This document shows positions 31,238-41,487 of a stretch of DNA of 64,000 nucleotides, in pieces (the stretch's first letter is position 1; each line of letters begins with the position of its first letter). A program made the position numbers and the translations under genes. The stretch spans positions 186,001 through 250,000 of the forward strand of contig NZ_LSBB01000018.1 of assembly GCF_001584335.1 (NCBI RefSeq). The letters are read 5' to 3'. Under the pieces are notes generated by a model that ran no database searches, was not told where the DNA came from, and saw nothing but the letters and a program-made list of their open reading frames with translations. Source of the stretch: Bacillus atrophaeus. Lineage in GTDB: Bacteria; Bacillota; Bacilli; Bacillales; Bacillaceae.

Positions 31238-32125
31238 ATGAATATTCAAGACATGATTCTTACCCTGCAAAAGCATTGGTCCAGTGAGGGCTGTGTACTG
31301 ATGCAGGCCTATGATGTAGAAAAAGGAGCCGGAACGATGAGCCCGTATACGTTTTTGCGGAGCATCGGACCTGAGCCGTGGAAGGTGGCTTACGTAGAGC
31401 CGTCAAGACGGCCCGCAGACGGCCGTTACGGAGAAAATCCGAACAGACTTTATCAGCATCATCAATTCCAGGTGATTATTAAACCGTCGCCAGATAATAT
31501 TCAAGAGCTTTATCTTGATTCGTTGCGCGCGCTGGGAATTGATCCGCTCAAGCATGACATCCGTTTCGTAGAGGATAACTGGGAGAACCCGTCCTTAGGC
31601 TGTGCGGGCCTTGGCTGGGAAGTGTGGCTTGACGGCATGGAAATTACGCAATTCACGTATTTCCAGCAGGTCGGCGGTTTAGAATGTAAACCTGTTTCAG
31701 TTGAAATCACTTATGGAATAGAACGTCTCGCATCCTATATTCAAGACAAAGAGAATGTATTTGACCTTGAATGGACATCAGGCTTTACCGTCAAAGATTT
31801 GTTTATGATGGCTGAGTACGAGCATTCCGTCTATACCTTTGAAACCTCTGATGTTGAGATGCTGTTCCAATTGTTCAGCACGTATGAAAAAGAAGCAAAT
31901 AAACAAATGGATAACGGCCTTGTTCATCCGGCGTATGATTATGTATTGAAATGCTCGCATACTTTTAACCTGCTGGACGCAAAAGGCGCCATCTCTGTTA
32001 CAGAGCGGACGGGCTATATCGGAAGAGTCCGAAATTTAGCAAGAAAAGTAGCGAGAACATATTATGAGGAACGAGAAAAACTAGGGTTCCCAATGCTTAA
32101 AGGGGAGGGTTCTTCTCATGAGTAA
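31238..32125 (+). CDS. glyQ: Glycyl-tRNA synthetase alpha chain
   Basis: It has 295 residues from the ATG at 31238 behind GGAGGTG. It is the catalytic subunit of the bacterial alpha2-beta2 enzyme. Typical stretches are [40 protein letters not shown] and the [19 protein letters not shown] region. It is controlled by the T-box leader. The last 8 bases overlap glyS. Confidence 0.98.
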   Translation: MNIQDMILTLQKHWSSEGCVLMQAYDVEKGAGTMSPYTFLRSIGPEPWKVAYVEPSRRPADGRYGENPNRLYQHHQFQVIIKPSPDNIQELYLDSLRALGIDPLKHDIRFVEDNWENPSLGCAGLGWEVWLDGMEITQFTYFQQVGGLECKPVSVEITYGIERLASYIQDKENVFDLEWTSGFTVKDLFMMAEYEHSVYTFETSDVEMLFQLFSTYEKEANKQMDNGLVHPAYDYVLKCSHTFNLLDAKGAISVTERTGYIGRVRNLARKVARTYYEEREKLGFPMLKGEGSSHE

Positions 32126-34157
32126 ACAAGATTTACTTTTAGAGATCGGATTAGAAGAAATGCCGGCGCGCTTTATGCATGAGAGCATGGTGCAGCTTGG
32201 AGAAAAACTGGGAAACTGGCTGACTGAAAGAAATATCGCTCATGGTGAAGTGAAGCTTTTCAATACGCCGAGACGTCTTGCGGTTTTAGTGAAAGATGTA
32301 GCAGAAAAACAGGCTGATATAAAAGAGGAAGCAAAAGGCCCCGCGAAAAAAATCGCCCTAGATTCAGACGGCAATTGGACAAAAGCAGCCATCGGTTTTT
32401 CCAAAGGCCAAGGTGCCGGTGTAGAGGATTTATATATCAAAGATGTAAAAGGCACTGAATATGTTTTTGTGCAAAAATTCCAAGCCGGACAAGACACGAA
32501 GACACTTCTTCCAGAAATAGAAGGTCTGATTACAAGCCTTCATTTTCCGAAAAACATGCGCTGGGGAAATGAAGACCTGCGTTATATCCGTCCGATAAAA
32601 TGGATTGTAGCGTTATTTGGCCAAGACGTTATTCCATTTTCAATCACAAATGTGCAGTCAGGCCATATGACAAAGGGACATCGGTTCCTCGGTCATGAAG
32701 TGTCAATTGAAGCGCCTTCTGCATATGAGGAAAAACTGAAAGAGCAGCATGTCATTGCAGATCCGGATATTCGCAAAAGCATGATACAACATCAGCTTGA
32801 ATCCATTGCTGCTGAAAAGAACTGGAACATTCCGGTCGACGAGGATCTGCTGAATGAGGTCAATCATTTAGTGGAATACCCGACTGCGCTTTATGGCTCT
32901 TTTGAACCTGAGTTTCTTTCTATTCCGGAGGAAGTGCTGGTTACCACAATGAAGGAGCATCAGCGTTATTTCCCTGTAAAAGACCAAAATGGCGATTTAC
33001 TCCCATACTTTGTGACGGTCCGAAACGGAAACAGCCATGCCATTGAAAATGTGGCCCGAGGAAATGAAAAGGTACTCAGAGCCAGATTATCCGACGCTTC
33101 TTTCTTCTATAAGGAAGACCAGAAGCTTAATATAAATGAAAATGTGAAAAAACTTGAAAATATTGTTTTCCATGAAGAACTTGGATCTCTCGCTGATAAA
33201 GTGAGAAGAGTGACAACTATTGCTGAAAAACTGGCTGATCAGCTAAAAGCTGATGAAGAGACGAAAAAGCTGATTACACGTGCGGCTGAAATCTCTAAAT
33301 TTGACCTTGTCACACATATGATATATGAATTCCCTGAGCTTCAAGGCATTATGGGTGAGAAGTATGCGAGAATGCTCGGTGAAGAAGAAGCCGTGGCCAT
33401 CGCTGTGAATGAACACTATATGCCGAGAGCTGCAGGCGGAGAAACACCATCTACTTTCACAGGTGCTGTTGTTGCCTTGGCTGATAAACTTGATACGATT
33501 ACTTCATTCTTTTCGATCGGCGTGATTCCGACAGGTTCTCAAGACCCTTACGGATTACGGCGCCAAGCAAGCGGAATCGTTTCCATCCTGCTTGACCAAA
33601 ACTGGGGCATTTCGTTTGAACAGCTGCTGACATTTGTGAAAACAGACAAAAACAGCGAACTTTTGGATTTCTTCACTCAGCGCCTTAAATATGTCATGAA
33701 CGCGGAACAAATCCGCCATGATGTGATTGACGCGGTGCTTGACAGCTCGGAACTGGAGCCTTACTCGGCGCTGCACAAAGCCCATGTATTAGAGAAAAAG
33801 CTGGGAGCGCCAGGTTTTAAAGAAACAGCTGAAGCGTTAGGACGAGTGATATCCATCAGCAAAAAAGGCGAGCACGGAAATATTCAGCCTGACCTGTTTG
33901 AAAATGAACAAGAAGCAAAGCTGTATGATGCCTATAAAGAAGCAAAGCGCGATTTGCATGACAGCTTCAATAAAAAGGATTATGAAGCTGCACTGACTGC
34001 GCTGGCCGCATTAAAAGAGCCGATCGAAGAATACTTTAACCACACAATGGTTCATTCGGATAATGAAACATTAAAGGCGAACCGCTTAGCCCAAATGATA
34101 AATTTGGCAGACGAAATCAAGTCTTTTGCTAATATGAACGCGCTTATTGTAAAATAA
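32118..34157 (+). CDS. glyS: Glycyl-tRNA synthetase beta chain
   Basis: It has 679 residues, the expected length. The beta subunit contains HD-like and anticodon-binding domains and recognises tRNA. It starts [20 protein letters not shown], and the segments [12 protein letters not shown] and [16 protein letters not shown] are conserved. The 8-base overlap with glyQ suggests coupled translation of the two subunits in equal amounts. Confidence 0.98.
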   Translation: MSKQDLLLEIGLEEMPARFMHESMVQLGEKLGNWLTERNIAHGEVKLFNTPRRLAVLVKDVAEKQADIKEEAKGPAKKIALDSDGNWTKAAIGFSKGQGAGVEDLYIKDVKGTEYVFVQKFQAGQDTKTLLPEIEGLITSLHFPKNMRWGNEDLRYIRPIKWIVALFGQDVIPFSITNVQSGHMTKGHRFLGHEVSIEAPSAYEEKLKEQHVIADPDIRKSMIQHQLESIAAEKNWNIPVDEDLLNEVNHLVEYPTALYGSFEPEFLSIPEEVLVTTMKEHQRYFPVKDQNGDLLPYFVTVRNGNSHAIENVARGNEKVLRARLSDASFFYKEDQKLNINENVKKLENIVFHEELGSLADKVRRVTTIAEKLADQLKADEETKKLITRAAEISKFDLVTHMIYEFPELQGIMGEKYARMLGEEEAVAIAVNEHYMPRAAGGETPSTFTGAVVALADKLDTITSFFSIGVIPTGSQDPYGLRRQASGIVSILLDQNWGISFEQLLTFVKTDKNSELLDFFTQRLKYVMNAEQIRHDVIDAVLDSSELEPYSALHKAHVLEKKLGAPGFKETAEALGRVISISKKGEHGNIQPDLFENEQEAKLYDAYKEAKRDLHDSFNKKDYEAALTALAALKEPIEEYFNHTMVHSDNETLKANRLAQMINLADEIKSFANMNALIVK

Positions 34158-34164
34158 AGAAAGG

Positions 34165-34204
34165 AAAGACGGTTGCTGTGAGATGATCGGCAATCGTCTT
34201 TTTA
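34165..34204 (+). terminator. Terminator of glyQS
   Basis: AAAGACGGTTGC (34165-34176) pairs with GCAATCGTCTTT (34190-34201) with one wobble, followed by TTA. Confidence 0.85.
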
Positions 34205-34224
34205 CCCGTTTGTAAGAGTTTTTG

Positions 34225-34252
34225 TTTGATAACGCCCAATTTGCGTTATAAT
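34225..34252 (+). promoter_or_regulatory. Promoter of ccpN with inverted repeat in the spacer
   Basis: TTTGAT (34225-34230), 16 bases, TATAAT (34247-34252). The spacer holds AACGC (34231-34235) and GCGTT (34243-34247), an inverted repeat that could be an operator. Confidence 0.6.
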
Positions 34253-34304
34253 ATGAATTATTATTCGATACATAGATATGAAGAATGCTTTATCTTAAAA
34301 GGTG

Positions 34305-34943
34305 GTGAGTACGATCGAACTCAATAAACGGCAAGAACAAATTTTGCAGATTGTAAAAGAAAACGGGCCGATTACCGGGGAACATATAGCAGACCAGCTG
34401 AATTTGACCAGAGCGACGCTGCGACCCGATTTAGCCATACTCACCATGTCAGGCTTCCTTGAGGCACGCCCGAGAGTCGGTTATTTTTATACAGGTAAAA
34501 CGGGCACACAGCTTTTAGCGGATAAATTAAAAAAACTTCAAGTGAAAGACTTTCAATCTATTCCTGTTGTTATCCATGAAAACGTATCTGTCTATGATGC
34601 GATATGCACCATGTTTTTAGAGGATGTAGGTACTCTGTTTGTCGTAGACCGTGACGCTGTGTTAGTCGGAGTGCTGTCACGTAAGGACTTGCTCAGAGCC
34701 AGCATCGGTCAGCAGGAGCTTGCTTCTATACCTGTGCACATTATTATGACGAGGATGCCGAACATTACGGTTTGCAGGCGTGAAGATTATGTAATGGATA
34801 TAGGGAGGCACCTGATCGAAAAACAAATTGATGCGCTTCCTGTCATTAAAGAAACGGATAAAGGTTTCGAAGTGATCGGCAGAATTACAAAAACGAATAT
34901 GACGAAAATACTCGTCAGTTTATCAGAAAATGAAATTATCTAA
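34305..34943 (+). CDS. ccpN: Transcriptional repressor CcpN
   Basis: CcpN represses gluconeogenic genes gapB and pckA (and the sRNA gene sr1) during growth on glucose in B. subtilis. It has 212 residues: an N-terminal helix-turn-helix (GEHIADQLNLTRATLRPDLA) and two CBS domains that sense ATP/ADP. The start is GTG 34305, giving MSTIELNKRQ; the binding site AAAAGGTGG overlaps the first codons, so the spacing is unusually short and the exact start is less certain. It is followed by ppsR, whose product also acts on gluconeogenesis. Confidence 0.93.
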   Translation: MSTIELNKRQEQILQIVKENGPITGEHIADQLNLTRATLRPDLAILTMSGFLEARPRVGYFYTGKTGTQLLADKLKKLQVKDFQSIPVVIHENVSVYDAICTMFLEDVGTLFVVDRDAVLVGVLSRKDLLRASIGQQELASIPVHIIMTRMPNITVCRREDYVMDIGRHLIEKQIDALPVIKETDKGFEVIGRITKTNMTKILVSLSENEII

Positions 34944-34968
34944 GGATGAAAACTAACGGGGGGATAAT

Positions 34969-35781
34969 ATGAACAATCGCATCATATATGTTGTATCGGA
35001 TTCAGTCGGAGAAACGGCTGAATTGGTCGTAAAAGCTTCACTCAGCCAATTCAATGGCTCTGCGGACGATACAAATATAAGAAGAATTCCTTATGTTGAA
35101 GATATCGGCACCATTAATGAAGTCATTTCTCTCGCACAGGCAGACGGCGGCATTATCTGTTTTACACTCGTTGTTCCTGAAATACGCGAATACTTAATTG
35201 CTGAAGCTAAAAAAGCCAATGTCTTATATTATGATATTATCGGCCCGTTAATAGATAAAATGGAAACAGTTTACGGTCTGACGGCTAAATATGAACCTGG
35301 CCGCGTCCGCCAGCTTGATGAAGATTATTTCAAGAAAGTGGAAGCGATTGAATTTGCGGTAAAATATGATGACGGACGGGACCCCAGAGGCATTTTAAAA
35401 GCCGATATCATCCTAATCGGCGTGTCCCGCACATCTAAGACTCCTTTATCTCAATATCTCGCCCACAAGCGGCTCAAGGTTGCCAATGTTCCGATTGTTC
35501 CTGAGGTTGACCCGCCGGAGGAACTGTTTGCTGTTGATCCGAAAAAATGCATCGGCTTGAAAATAAGTCCGGATAAGCTGAACCATATTCGAAAAGAACG
35601 GTTAAAATCCCTTGGCTTGAATGACAAAGCCATCTATGCGAATATTAACAGAATTAAAGAAGAGCTTGAATATTTCGAAAAGATAGTGGATCGGATCGGA
35701 TGCCAGGTTGTAGATGTTTCCAACAAAGCGGTTGAAGAAACGGCGAATATCATCCACCATTTAAAAACGAAGAACAAATAA
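34969..35781 (+). CDS. ppsR: Pyruvate, phosphate dikinase/PEP synthase regulatory protein (YqfL)
   Basis: It has 270 residues of the DUF299 family, a bifunctional ADP-dependent kinase and Pi-dependent phosphorylase that switches pyruvate phosphate dikinase or PEP synthase off and on. The P-loop is [11 protein letters not shown] (about residues 149-159), and the start [19 protein letters not shown] is typical. GGGGGG precedes the ATG. In B. subtilis, YqfL is reported to be needed for CcpN activity in vivo, which fits the shared transcript. Confidence 0.92.
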   Translation: MNNRIIYVVSDSVGETAELVVKASLSQFNGSADDTNIRRIPYVEDIGTINEVISLAQADGGIICFTLVVPEIREYLIAEAKKANVLYYDIIGPLIDKMETVYGLTAKYEPGRVRQLDEDYFKKVEAIEFAVKYDDGRDPRGILKADIILIGVSRTSKTPLSQYLAHKRLKVANVPIVPEVDPPEELFAVDPKKCIGLKISPDKLNHIRKERLKSLGLNDKAIYANINRIKEELEYFEKIVDRIGCQVVDVSNKAVEETANIIHHLKTKNK

Positions 35782-35808
35782 CTCAGGGACGCTCTCTCCT
35801 GGGTTTTT
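35782..35808 (+). terminator. Terminator of ccpN-ppsR
   Basis: CTCAGG (35782-35787) pairs with CCTGGG (35798-35803), one wobble, followed by five T. Short stem. Confidence 0.55.
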
Positions 35809-35858
35809 GATTGTAAGGAAAAAGGGAATAGTGAAAAAGAATAGCATCTTTACGAAGT

Positions 35859-35888
35859 TTGTATTATAATAAAAAATTGTGATAAAAT
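35859..35888 (+). promoter_or_regulatory. Possible promoter of yqxD-dnaG-sigA
   Basis: TTGTAT (35859-35864), 18 bases, TAAAAT (35883-35888) in a very A+T-rich stretch. The 255-base gap between ppsR and yqxD is expected to hold the vegetative promoters of the operon; this is the best pair I see. Confidence 0.35.
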
Positions 35889-36036
35889 GATTAATTTTAG
35901 GTTTAAGCTTAGTCTGATACGAATAAACTATTATGGGTAAGATGTCAAGAATTTCTCCCGGAAATTTTTCGACAAATTCGCATAGTCCGCAATTTTGAAG
36001 CATGAGCGATTTTGCTTGCTTTTATGCAGGAGATTA

Positions 36037-36531
36037 ATGGAGGGATGGAGAATTACTCTTCTTGATGAAAAAGAAAAGACGATTTTTGTCGATGCTGATG
36101 CGTGTCCTGTAAAAGATGAAATTTTGCTCGTTGCATCAGATTTCAATGTTCAAGTCCTTTTTGTAGCTTCATTTGAGCACTATCAGCTTTCCAGAGGGAA
36201 GGAAGAGAAGTGGAAGTACGTTGATCCTCATAAAGAAGCAGCTGACTTATATATCGCAAATCATGTAAAGCCGGGAGATATTGTTGTGACGCAGGACATA
36301 GGGCTTGCCTCCTTATTGCTGAACAGGAAAGTCAGCGTCATGTCAGAACGAGGCCGGCTTTATAAGGAAGATACGATTGATTTCGCGCTTCAAGGCCGCC
36401 ATATTTCCGGCAAACAAAGGAGAAAAGGCATATATTCCAAGGGCCCTAAAAAATTAAATAATGAAGATCGAGAACGATTTGTTACCCTGCTGCAAAAAAT
36501 CCTGTCGAATCATGAAGGGATTTTAGACTAA
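36037..36531 (+). CDS. yqxD: YqxD, UPF0178/DUF188 family
   Basis: It has 164 residues from the ATG at 36037, which follows AGGAG (36028-36032) by 4 bases. A longer frame from 35995 has no binding site. The conserved family sequence [17 protein letters not shown] is near the N terminus, with [17 protein letters not shown] and [16 protein letters not shown]; this PIN-like pattern suggests a nuclease-like fold but no activity is established. First gene of the dnaG-sigA operon. Confidence 0.85.
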   Translation: MEGWRITLLDEKEKTIFVDADACPVKDEILLVASDFNVQVLFVASFEHYQLSRGKEEKWKYVDPHKEAADLYIANHVKPGDIVVTQDIGLASLLLNRKVSVMSERGRLYKEDTIDFALQGRHISGKQRRKGIYSKGPKKLNNEDRERFVTLLQKILSNHEGILD

Positions 36532-36565
36532 GGCATCGAATAATGTACGACGGAGTGTTAATAAG

Positions 36566-38377
36566 ATGGGAAATCGTATACCAGATGAAATTGTGGATCA
36601 GGTGCAAAAGTCAGCAGATATCGTAGAAGTCATAGGTGATTACGTTCAATTAAAAAAGCAAGGCCGAAATTACTTTGGACTCTGTCCATTTCATGGAGAA
36701 AACACGCCTTCATTTTCCGTATCGCCGGATAAACAGATTTTTCATTGCTTCGGATGCGGAGCAGGCGGCAATGTTTTCTCCTTTTTGAGGCAGATGGAGG
36801 GCTATTCGTTTACCGAATCAGTATCCCACCTTGCTGATAAATATCAAATTGATTTTCCCGATGATATAACGATTAATACAGCGTCCCGCCCAGATTCATC
36901 CGGCGAACAGAAGATGGCGGAGGCTCATGAGCTTCTGAAGAAATTTTACCATCATTTGCTAATGAATACAAAGGAAGGTCAAGATGCGTTAGATTACCTT
37001 CTGTCAAGAGGCTTTACGAAAGAGCTGATAGATGAGTTTGAAATTGGTTACGCTCTTGATTCTTGGGACTTCATGACGAAGTTTTTGGCAAAACGGGGAT
37101 TTAAAGAAGAGCTGATGGAAAAAGCCGGGCTTTTAATCAGGCGGGAAGACGGCAGCGGTTATTTTGACCGTTTCAGAAATCGGATCATTTTTCCGATCCA
37201 TGATCATCATGGTGCTGTAGCCGCTTTCTCAGGCAGAGCGCTCGGAGACCAGCAGCCTAAATATATGAACAGCCCTGAAACACCGCTGTTTCATAAAAGT
37301 AAGCTGTTATACAATTTTCATAAAGCACGCCTCCAAATCAGGAAGCAGGAAAGAGCCGTCTTGTTTGAAGGATTTGCAGATGTCATATCAGCTGTCAGCT
37401 CAGGAGTGAAAGAAAGCATAGCTACGATGGGAACCTCTCTCACAGAAGAGCATGCGAAGATCCTGAGAAGAAACGTGGAAGAGATCATCCTCTGCTATGA
37501 TTCCGATTCAGCCGGTTATGAAGCCACCTTAAAAGCCGCAGATCTGCTGATGAAAAAAGATTGTAAGGTAAGAGTGGCCATCATCCCTGACGGATTGGAC
37601 CCTGACGATTATGTGAAGAGATACGGCGGGGAAAAATTCAAAAATGACATCATAAACGCGAGTGTTACCGTAATGGCGTTCAAAATGCAATTCTTCCGTA
37701 AAGGAAAGAACTTATCTGATGAAGGCGACCGGTTAGCCTACATCAAATCCGTTTTGAAAGAAATCAGCGCGCTGTCAGGGTCGCTCGAACAAGAAGTTTA
37801 CCTGAAACAGCTTGCTGCCGAATTTTCTCTTTCACAAGAATCGTTAGCGGAGCAGCTCGCTGTATTCTCAAAGCAAAACGGACCGAGCCAGAATAACAGG
37901 GAGACTCAGACAAGGCGGGCGCATATCACTACAAAGGCGAGGCAAAAGCGTCTGCGGCCGGCCTATGAAAATGCTGAAAGGCTTCTTCTCGCCCATATGC
38001 TACGTGACCGGGGCGTCATAAAAAAAGTGCTGGATCGGATTGGATTTGAATTCAATCTCGACGAGCACCGGGCGCTGGCTGCATATCTGTATGCTTTATA
38101 TGAAGAAGGAGCTGAGCTGACACCTCAAAATGCGATGTCAAAATTTCAGGATGACACGATCAGCCAGCTGCTTTCCGATATATTGATGCTGCAAATCAAT
38201 CAAGAATTGAGCGAAGCCGAGTTATCGGATTATGTAAAAAAAGTGTTGAATCATCGAAAATGGTCAATGATAAAGGAAAAAGAGCAAGAGAGAGCAGAGG
38301 CAGAAAGACAAAAGGATTTTCTCACAGCGGCATCTTTGGCTCAAGAAATTATTACATTGAACCGATCTTTAAAATAA
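36566..38377 (+). CDS. dnaG: DNA primase
   Basis: DnaG makes the RNA primers for replication. It has 603 residues. The N-terminal zinc domain shows [18 protein letters not shown] followed by [16 protein letters not shown] (CHC2 type). The TOPRIM domain has [11 protein letters not shown] and [13 protein letters not shown], and the C-terminal domain binds the DnaB-type helicase. Second gene of the macromolecular synthesis operon. Confidence 0.98.
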   Translation: MGNRIPDEIVDQVQKSADIVEVIGDYVQLKKQGRNYFGLCPFHGENTPSFSVSPDKQIFHCFGCGAGGNVFSFLRQMEGYSFTESVSHLADKYQIDFPDDITINTASRPDSSGEQKMAEAHELLKKFYHHLLMNTKEGQDALDYLLSRGFTKELIDEFEIGYALDSWDFMTKFLAKRGFKEELMEKAGLLIRREDGSGYFDRFRNRIIFPIHDHHGAVAAFSGRALGDQQPKYMNSPETPLFHKSKLLYNFHKARLQIRKQERAVLFEGFADVISAVSSGVKESIATMGTSLTEEHAKILRRNVEEIILCYDSDSAGYEATLKAADLLMKKDCKVRVAIIPDGLDPDDYVKRYGGEKFKNDIINASVTVMAFKMQFFRKGKNLSDEGDRLAYIKSVLKEISALSGSLEQEVYLKQLAAEFSLSQESLAEQLAVFSKQNGPSQNNRETQTRRAHITTKARQKRLRPAYENAERLLLAHMLRDRGVIKKVLDRIGFEFNLDEHRALAAYLYALYEEGAELTPQNAMSKFQDDTISQLLSDILMLQINQELSEAELSDYVKKVLNHRKWSMIKEKEQERAEAERQKDFLTAASLAQEIITLNRSLK

Positions 38378-38577
38378 CACATGAATTTGCGGGAAGGCGC
38401 TCATTTGGCAATGATTCCTTGCGGAGGAGCAAAATAGATCGCTTTACCTCATCATGAATTGTCATTTCATTATTCGAACATTTCTTATGGCTGATCATAT
38501 AGAAAACGCCTGAATGACTGAATAAGAAAAATACCGCTTTTAGAATTCGTTGCAAGCTTTGGAAGGAGGGATCCATA
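38378..38577 (+). other. 200-base gap between dnaG and sigA
   Basis: It is A+T-rich with no ORF I can support. Internal promoters (including a sigma-H one) are known in this region for B. subtilis sigA. I find a TATAGA near 38496 and a GGAGGAGCAAAAT at 38431-38443 with GAAT 30 bases on, but neither forms a convincing promoter. Confidence 0.3.
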
Positions 38578-39699
38578 ATGGCTGATAAACAAACCCACGA
38601 AACAGAAACAGAATTAACAATTGACCAAGTAAAAGACCAGCTGACTGAAGCCGGTAAAAAACGTGGCGTTTTGACATATGAAGAAATCGCCGAGCGTATG
38701 TCCAGCTTTGAAATTGAATCAGACCAAATGGATGAGTATTATGAATTTTTAGGAGAACAAGGTGTTGAATTAATTAGTGAAAATGAAGAAACAGAAGATC
38801 CTAATATTCAGCAGCTTGCCAAAGCCGAAGAAGAATTTGACCTCAATGACCTCAGTGTACCGCCTGGTGTGAAAATTAATGATCCAGTCCGTATGTACCT
38901 GAAGGAAATTGGCCGGGTAAATCTTCTTTCTGCTAAAGAAGAAATCACCTACGCTCAAAAAATTGAAGAGGGTGATGAAGAATCCAAGCGCAGATTGGCA
39001 GAGGCTAACTTACGATTGGTTGTCAGCATCGCCAAACGATATGTAGGACGCGGAATGCTTTTCCTTGATCTGATCCAAGAAGGCAATATGGGTCTGATGA
39101 AAGCCGTTGAAAAGTTCGACTATCGTAAAGGATATAAATTCAGTACGTATGCTACGTGGTGGATCAGGCAGGCAATTACACGCGCTATCGCCGATCAGGC
39201 AAGAACGATTCGTATCCCTGTTCATATGGTTGAAACCATCAATAAATTAATCCGTGTGCAGCGCCAGCTCCTGCAAGACTTAGGAAGAGAGCCGACACCG
39301 GAAGAAATCGCAGAAGACATGGATCTTACACCTGAAAAAGTGCGTGAAATCTTAAAAATAGCTCAAGAGCCGGTATCTTTAGAGACACCGATCGGTGAGG
39401 AAGATGACTCTCATCTTGGCGATTTCATCGAAGATCAGGAGGCGACTTCACCTTCAGATCATGCGGCGTATGAGCTTTTAAAAGAACAGCTGGAAGATGT
39501 GCTGGATACGTTAACGGATCGTGAAGAAAATGTATTGCGCCTTCGTTTCGGGCTTGATGACGGACGCACAAGAACGTTGGAAGAAGTAGGCAAGGTATTT
39601 GGAGTAACGAGAGAGCGTATTCGTCAGATTGAAGCAAAAGCGCTTCGTAAATTAAGACATCCTAGCAGAAGTAAACGTCTGAAGGATTTTCTAGAATAG
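38578..39699 (+). CDS. sigA: RNA polymerase major sigma factor SigA
   Basis: SigA (RpoD) directs housekeeping transcription. It has 373 residues behind GGAAGGAGGGATC. Region 1.1 is short and acidic. Region 1.2 contains [17 protein letters not shown], region 2 contains [20 protein letters not shown] and [20 protein letters not shown], and region 4.2 is [20 protein letters not shown]. It is the third gene of the yqxD-dnaG-sigA operon. Confidence 0.99.
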   Translation: MADKQTHETETELTIDQVKDQLTEAGKKRGVLTYEEIAERMSSFEIESDQMDEYYEFLGEQGVELISENEETEDPNIQQLAKAEEEFDLNDLSVPPGVKINDPVRMYLKEIGRVNLLSAKEEITYAQKIEEGDEESKRRLAEANLRLVVSIAKRYVGRGMLFLDLIQEGNMGLMKAVEKFDYRKGYKFSTYATWWIRQAITRAIADQARTIRIPVHMVETINKLIRVQRQLLQDLGREPTPEEIAEDMDLTPEKVREILKIAQEPVSLETPIGEEDDSHLGDFIEDQEATSPSDHAAYELLKEQLEDVLDTLTDREENVLRLRFGLDDGRTRTLEEVGKVFGVTRERIRQIEAKALRKLRHPSRSKRLKDFLE

Positions 39700-39703
39700 A
39701 GTG

Positions 39704-39733
39704 GAACGGGTCTGAATGATCCGTTCTTTTTTT
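39704..39733 (+). terminator. Terminator of yqxD-dnaG-sigA
   Basis: GAACGGGTC (39704-39712) pairs with GATCCGTTC (39718-39726), one wobble, followed by seven T. Confidence 0.9.
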
Positions 39734-39836
39734 GCCAAAAAGATATATGGATAATATACCTTTATTTTACTGAATAATGACTCCGTTTGCAAATGAACAT
39801 TTTACTAAAAATTCAAAAAGATGCCCACATTTCTTA

Positions 39837-39865
39837 TTGTAAGCGTATACAATAAATTATACAAT
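39837..39865 (+). promoter_or_regulatory. Candidate cccA promoter with a cre-like site
   Basis: TTGTAA (39837-39842), 17 bases, TACAAT (39860-39865). TGTAAGCGTATACA (39838-39851) overlaps it and matches the CcpA site TGWNANCGNTNWCA at all but one fixed position. The leader to cccA would be about 150 bases, which is long. Confidence 0.45.
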
Positions 39866-39954
39866 AGAATAAAAGGGAAATCGGACAAAACAAAAAGATT
39901 GTTGTCTTTTTTGTATAAAGTGTGAATAACGAAATTTTTGCGCCTTGATCCATT

Positions 39955-39982
39955 TACTTTTTGTAAAATTAAGTTAGAATTA
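39955..39982 (+). promoter_or_regulatory. Second candidate cccA promoter
   Basis: TTTACT (39955-39960), 16 bases, TAGAAT (39977-39982), 41 bases before the gene. The 324-base gap between sigA and cccA is otherwise A+T-rich without an ORF. Confidence 0.45.
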
Positions 39983-40023
39983 GAATTGTTTACATAGGGG
40001 AAGATGATAAAGGGGGATGGAAA

Positions 40024-40386
40024 ATGAAACGGAATCCGCTTATTCCATTTTTGCTGATTGCTGTCTTAGGGATAGGGCTCACTTTCTTTTTATCCGTAAA
40101 GGGGCTCGGCGACGCCAAGGAGATTGCAGGCGGAGGGGAAAACAAGTCTGCCGAGAAGGAAACTGCAAACGCTTCACCGGAAGAGATATACAAGGCCAAC
40201 TGTATCTCATGCCACGGTGAAAACTATGAAGGTGTCTCAGGGCCGAGTTTGAAAGGCGTGGGAGATAAAAAAGATGTTGCTGAAATAAAAACAAAAATTG
40301 AAAAAGGCGGCAACGGAATGCCGTCAGGACTCGTACCTGCCGAGAAGCTGGATGAAATGGCAGATTGGGTGTCTAATATTAAATAA
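40024..40386 (+). CDS. cccA: Cytochrome c-550, membrane-anchored
   Basis: It has 120 residues. An N-terminal TM anchor (about residues 6-27) and an Ala/Gly/Glu linker precede a small class I cytochrome c domain outside the membrane. The haem site is CISCH (Cys60, Cys63, His64) and the sixth ligand is probably Met99 in GGNGMPSG. It shuttles electrons in the respiratory chain. AAAGGGGG precedes the ATG. It is monocistronic. Confidence 0.96.
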   Translation: MKRNPLIPFLLIAVLGIGLTFFLSVKGLGDAKEIAGGGENKSAEKETANASPEEIYKANCISCHGENYEGVSGPSLKGVGDKKDVAEIKTKIEKGGNGMPSGLVPAEKLDEMADWVSNIK

Positions 40387-40411
40387 CAAAAATTTAAAGC
40401 TATATCTGTCA

Positions 40412-40447
40412 GGCCGCCGAGATTCTCTCGTCAGCCTTTTATTTTTG
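40412..40447 (+). terminator. Terminator after cccA
   Basis: GGC-CGC-CGAGA pairs with TCTCG-TCA-GCC (40412-40436) around a 3x3 internal loop, followed by TTTTATTTTT. Confidence 0.55.
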
Positions 40448-40703
40448 CCTTCTAATAGAAAATCAGTACTTCCCTTTTGGTTTGTTGGGAACTATGATCG
40501 AAATTATGATCATTCGAAATTTCGCTATAAAGCAGAAATAGTAAAGAAAGAAAAACGTATTCATTAGTTTAAAGCAGAAACTTCCTTTGTTAAGGGTGTT
40601 CTTTTGAAAGGCATAGACTATAGCAACACAACCCATAAAAAGCACCTTTTACAATGAGAAAACACATTAGAGTAAAGAAATAAACGAAAATCATTCGCTC
40701 AGC
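40448..40703 (+). other. Long non-coding gap between cccA and trmK
   Basis: Together with the terminator and promoter the gap is 384 bases. The frames in it are short, lack binding sites and look like chance. An inverted repeat CGAAATT (40499-40505) and AATTTCG (40518-40524) is the only structure I can point to; an adjacent ATGATC is repeated at 40494 and 40506. Confidence 0.35.
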
Positions 40704-40732
40704 TTGGATTCCCGGCTGTTTTTTTATATGAT
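40704..40732 (+). promoter_or_regulatory. SigA-type promoter of trmK-yqfO
   Basis: TTGGAT (40704-40709), 17 bases, TATGAT (40727-40732), 38 bases before the trmK start. Confidence 0.7.
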
Positions 40733-40770
40733 AGTAAAGGAAAAAATGATTGAGAAAAGTTGTGATAACA

Positions 40771-41487
40771 ATGAATGAAATGAAATTATCAAAAAGATTG
40801 CAGACAGTAGCGGAATACATACCGGGCGGAGCAGTGATTGCGGATATCGGGTCTGACCACGCTTACCTTCCTTGTTACGCTGTGCTGAATCATATAGCAA
40901 GCCGCGCAATTGCCGGGGAAATTACCGACGGCCCTTTTCTTTCTGCAAAACAGCAGGTTGAGAAATTAAACTTAAGCTCCCATATCTCAGTGAGGCAAGG
41001 GGACGGGCTGGAAGTGATTCAAAAAGGTGAGGTTGACGCAATTACGATTGCCGGAATGGGAGGCTCTTTGATCGCTCATATTTTAGAGTCTGGCAAAGAT
41101 AAGCTGACAGGAAAAGAGCGGCTTATTTTGCAGCCGAATATTCATGCCATCCATATTAGAGAGTGGCTCTATAAGGAAGGCTATGCTCTCGTGAGTGAGA
41201 TGATTCTTGAGGAGGATGGGAAGTGCTATGAAGTGCTTGCCGCCGAAGCGGGAGACAAAGATGCAGCTTACGAAGGATTTTCTTTTGAAGCCGGAATGCT
41301 TGTCGGTCCTTTTTTAGCAAAAGAAAAGAATGCAGTATTTATGAAAAAATGGACTCAAGAGCTTGAACATACTGAAAAAATTCATGAGCAGATCAGCCGT
41401 GCTGCGCAGTCCGGGCACAACAAACAAAAATTAGCAGAACTCACAAAACGGATTGAATTGTTAAAGGAGGTCATCAGACATGGATAA
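40771..41487 (+). CDS. trmK: tRNA m1A22 methyltransferase TrmK
   Basis: It has 238 residues from the ATG at 40771, MNEMKLSKRLQTVAEYIPGG; upstream in-frame codons lack a binding site, and even this start has only a weak one (AAAGTTGTG). TrmK methylates N1 of adenine 22 in tRNA. The SAM motif IADIGSDHAYLP, then AGEITDGPFLSA, TIAGMGGSLI and LQPNIHAIHIREWL are the family signatures. The last 8 bases overlap yqfO. Confidence 0.94.
   Translation: MNEMKLSKRLQTVAEYIPGGAVIADIGSDHAYLPCYAVLNHIASRAIAGEITDGPFLSAKQQVEKLNLSSHISVRQGDGLEVIQKGEVDAITIAGMGGSLIAHILESGKDKLTGKERLILQPNIHAIHIREWLYKEGYALVSEMILEEDGKCYEVLAAEAGDKDAAYEGFSFEAGMLVGPFLAKEKNAVFMKKWTQELEHTEKIHEQISRAAQSGHNKQKLAELTKRIELLKEVIRHG

Noticed and set aside
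40463-40820. Two short minus-strand frames (60 and 76 codons) in the cccA-trmK gap
   Set aside because: A+T-rich, Phe/Ile-heavy, no Shine-Dalgarno, and one runs into trmK.
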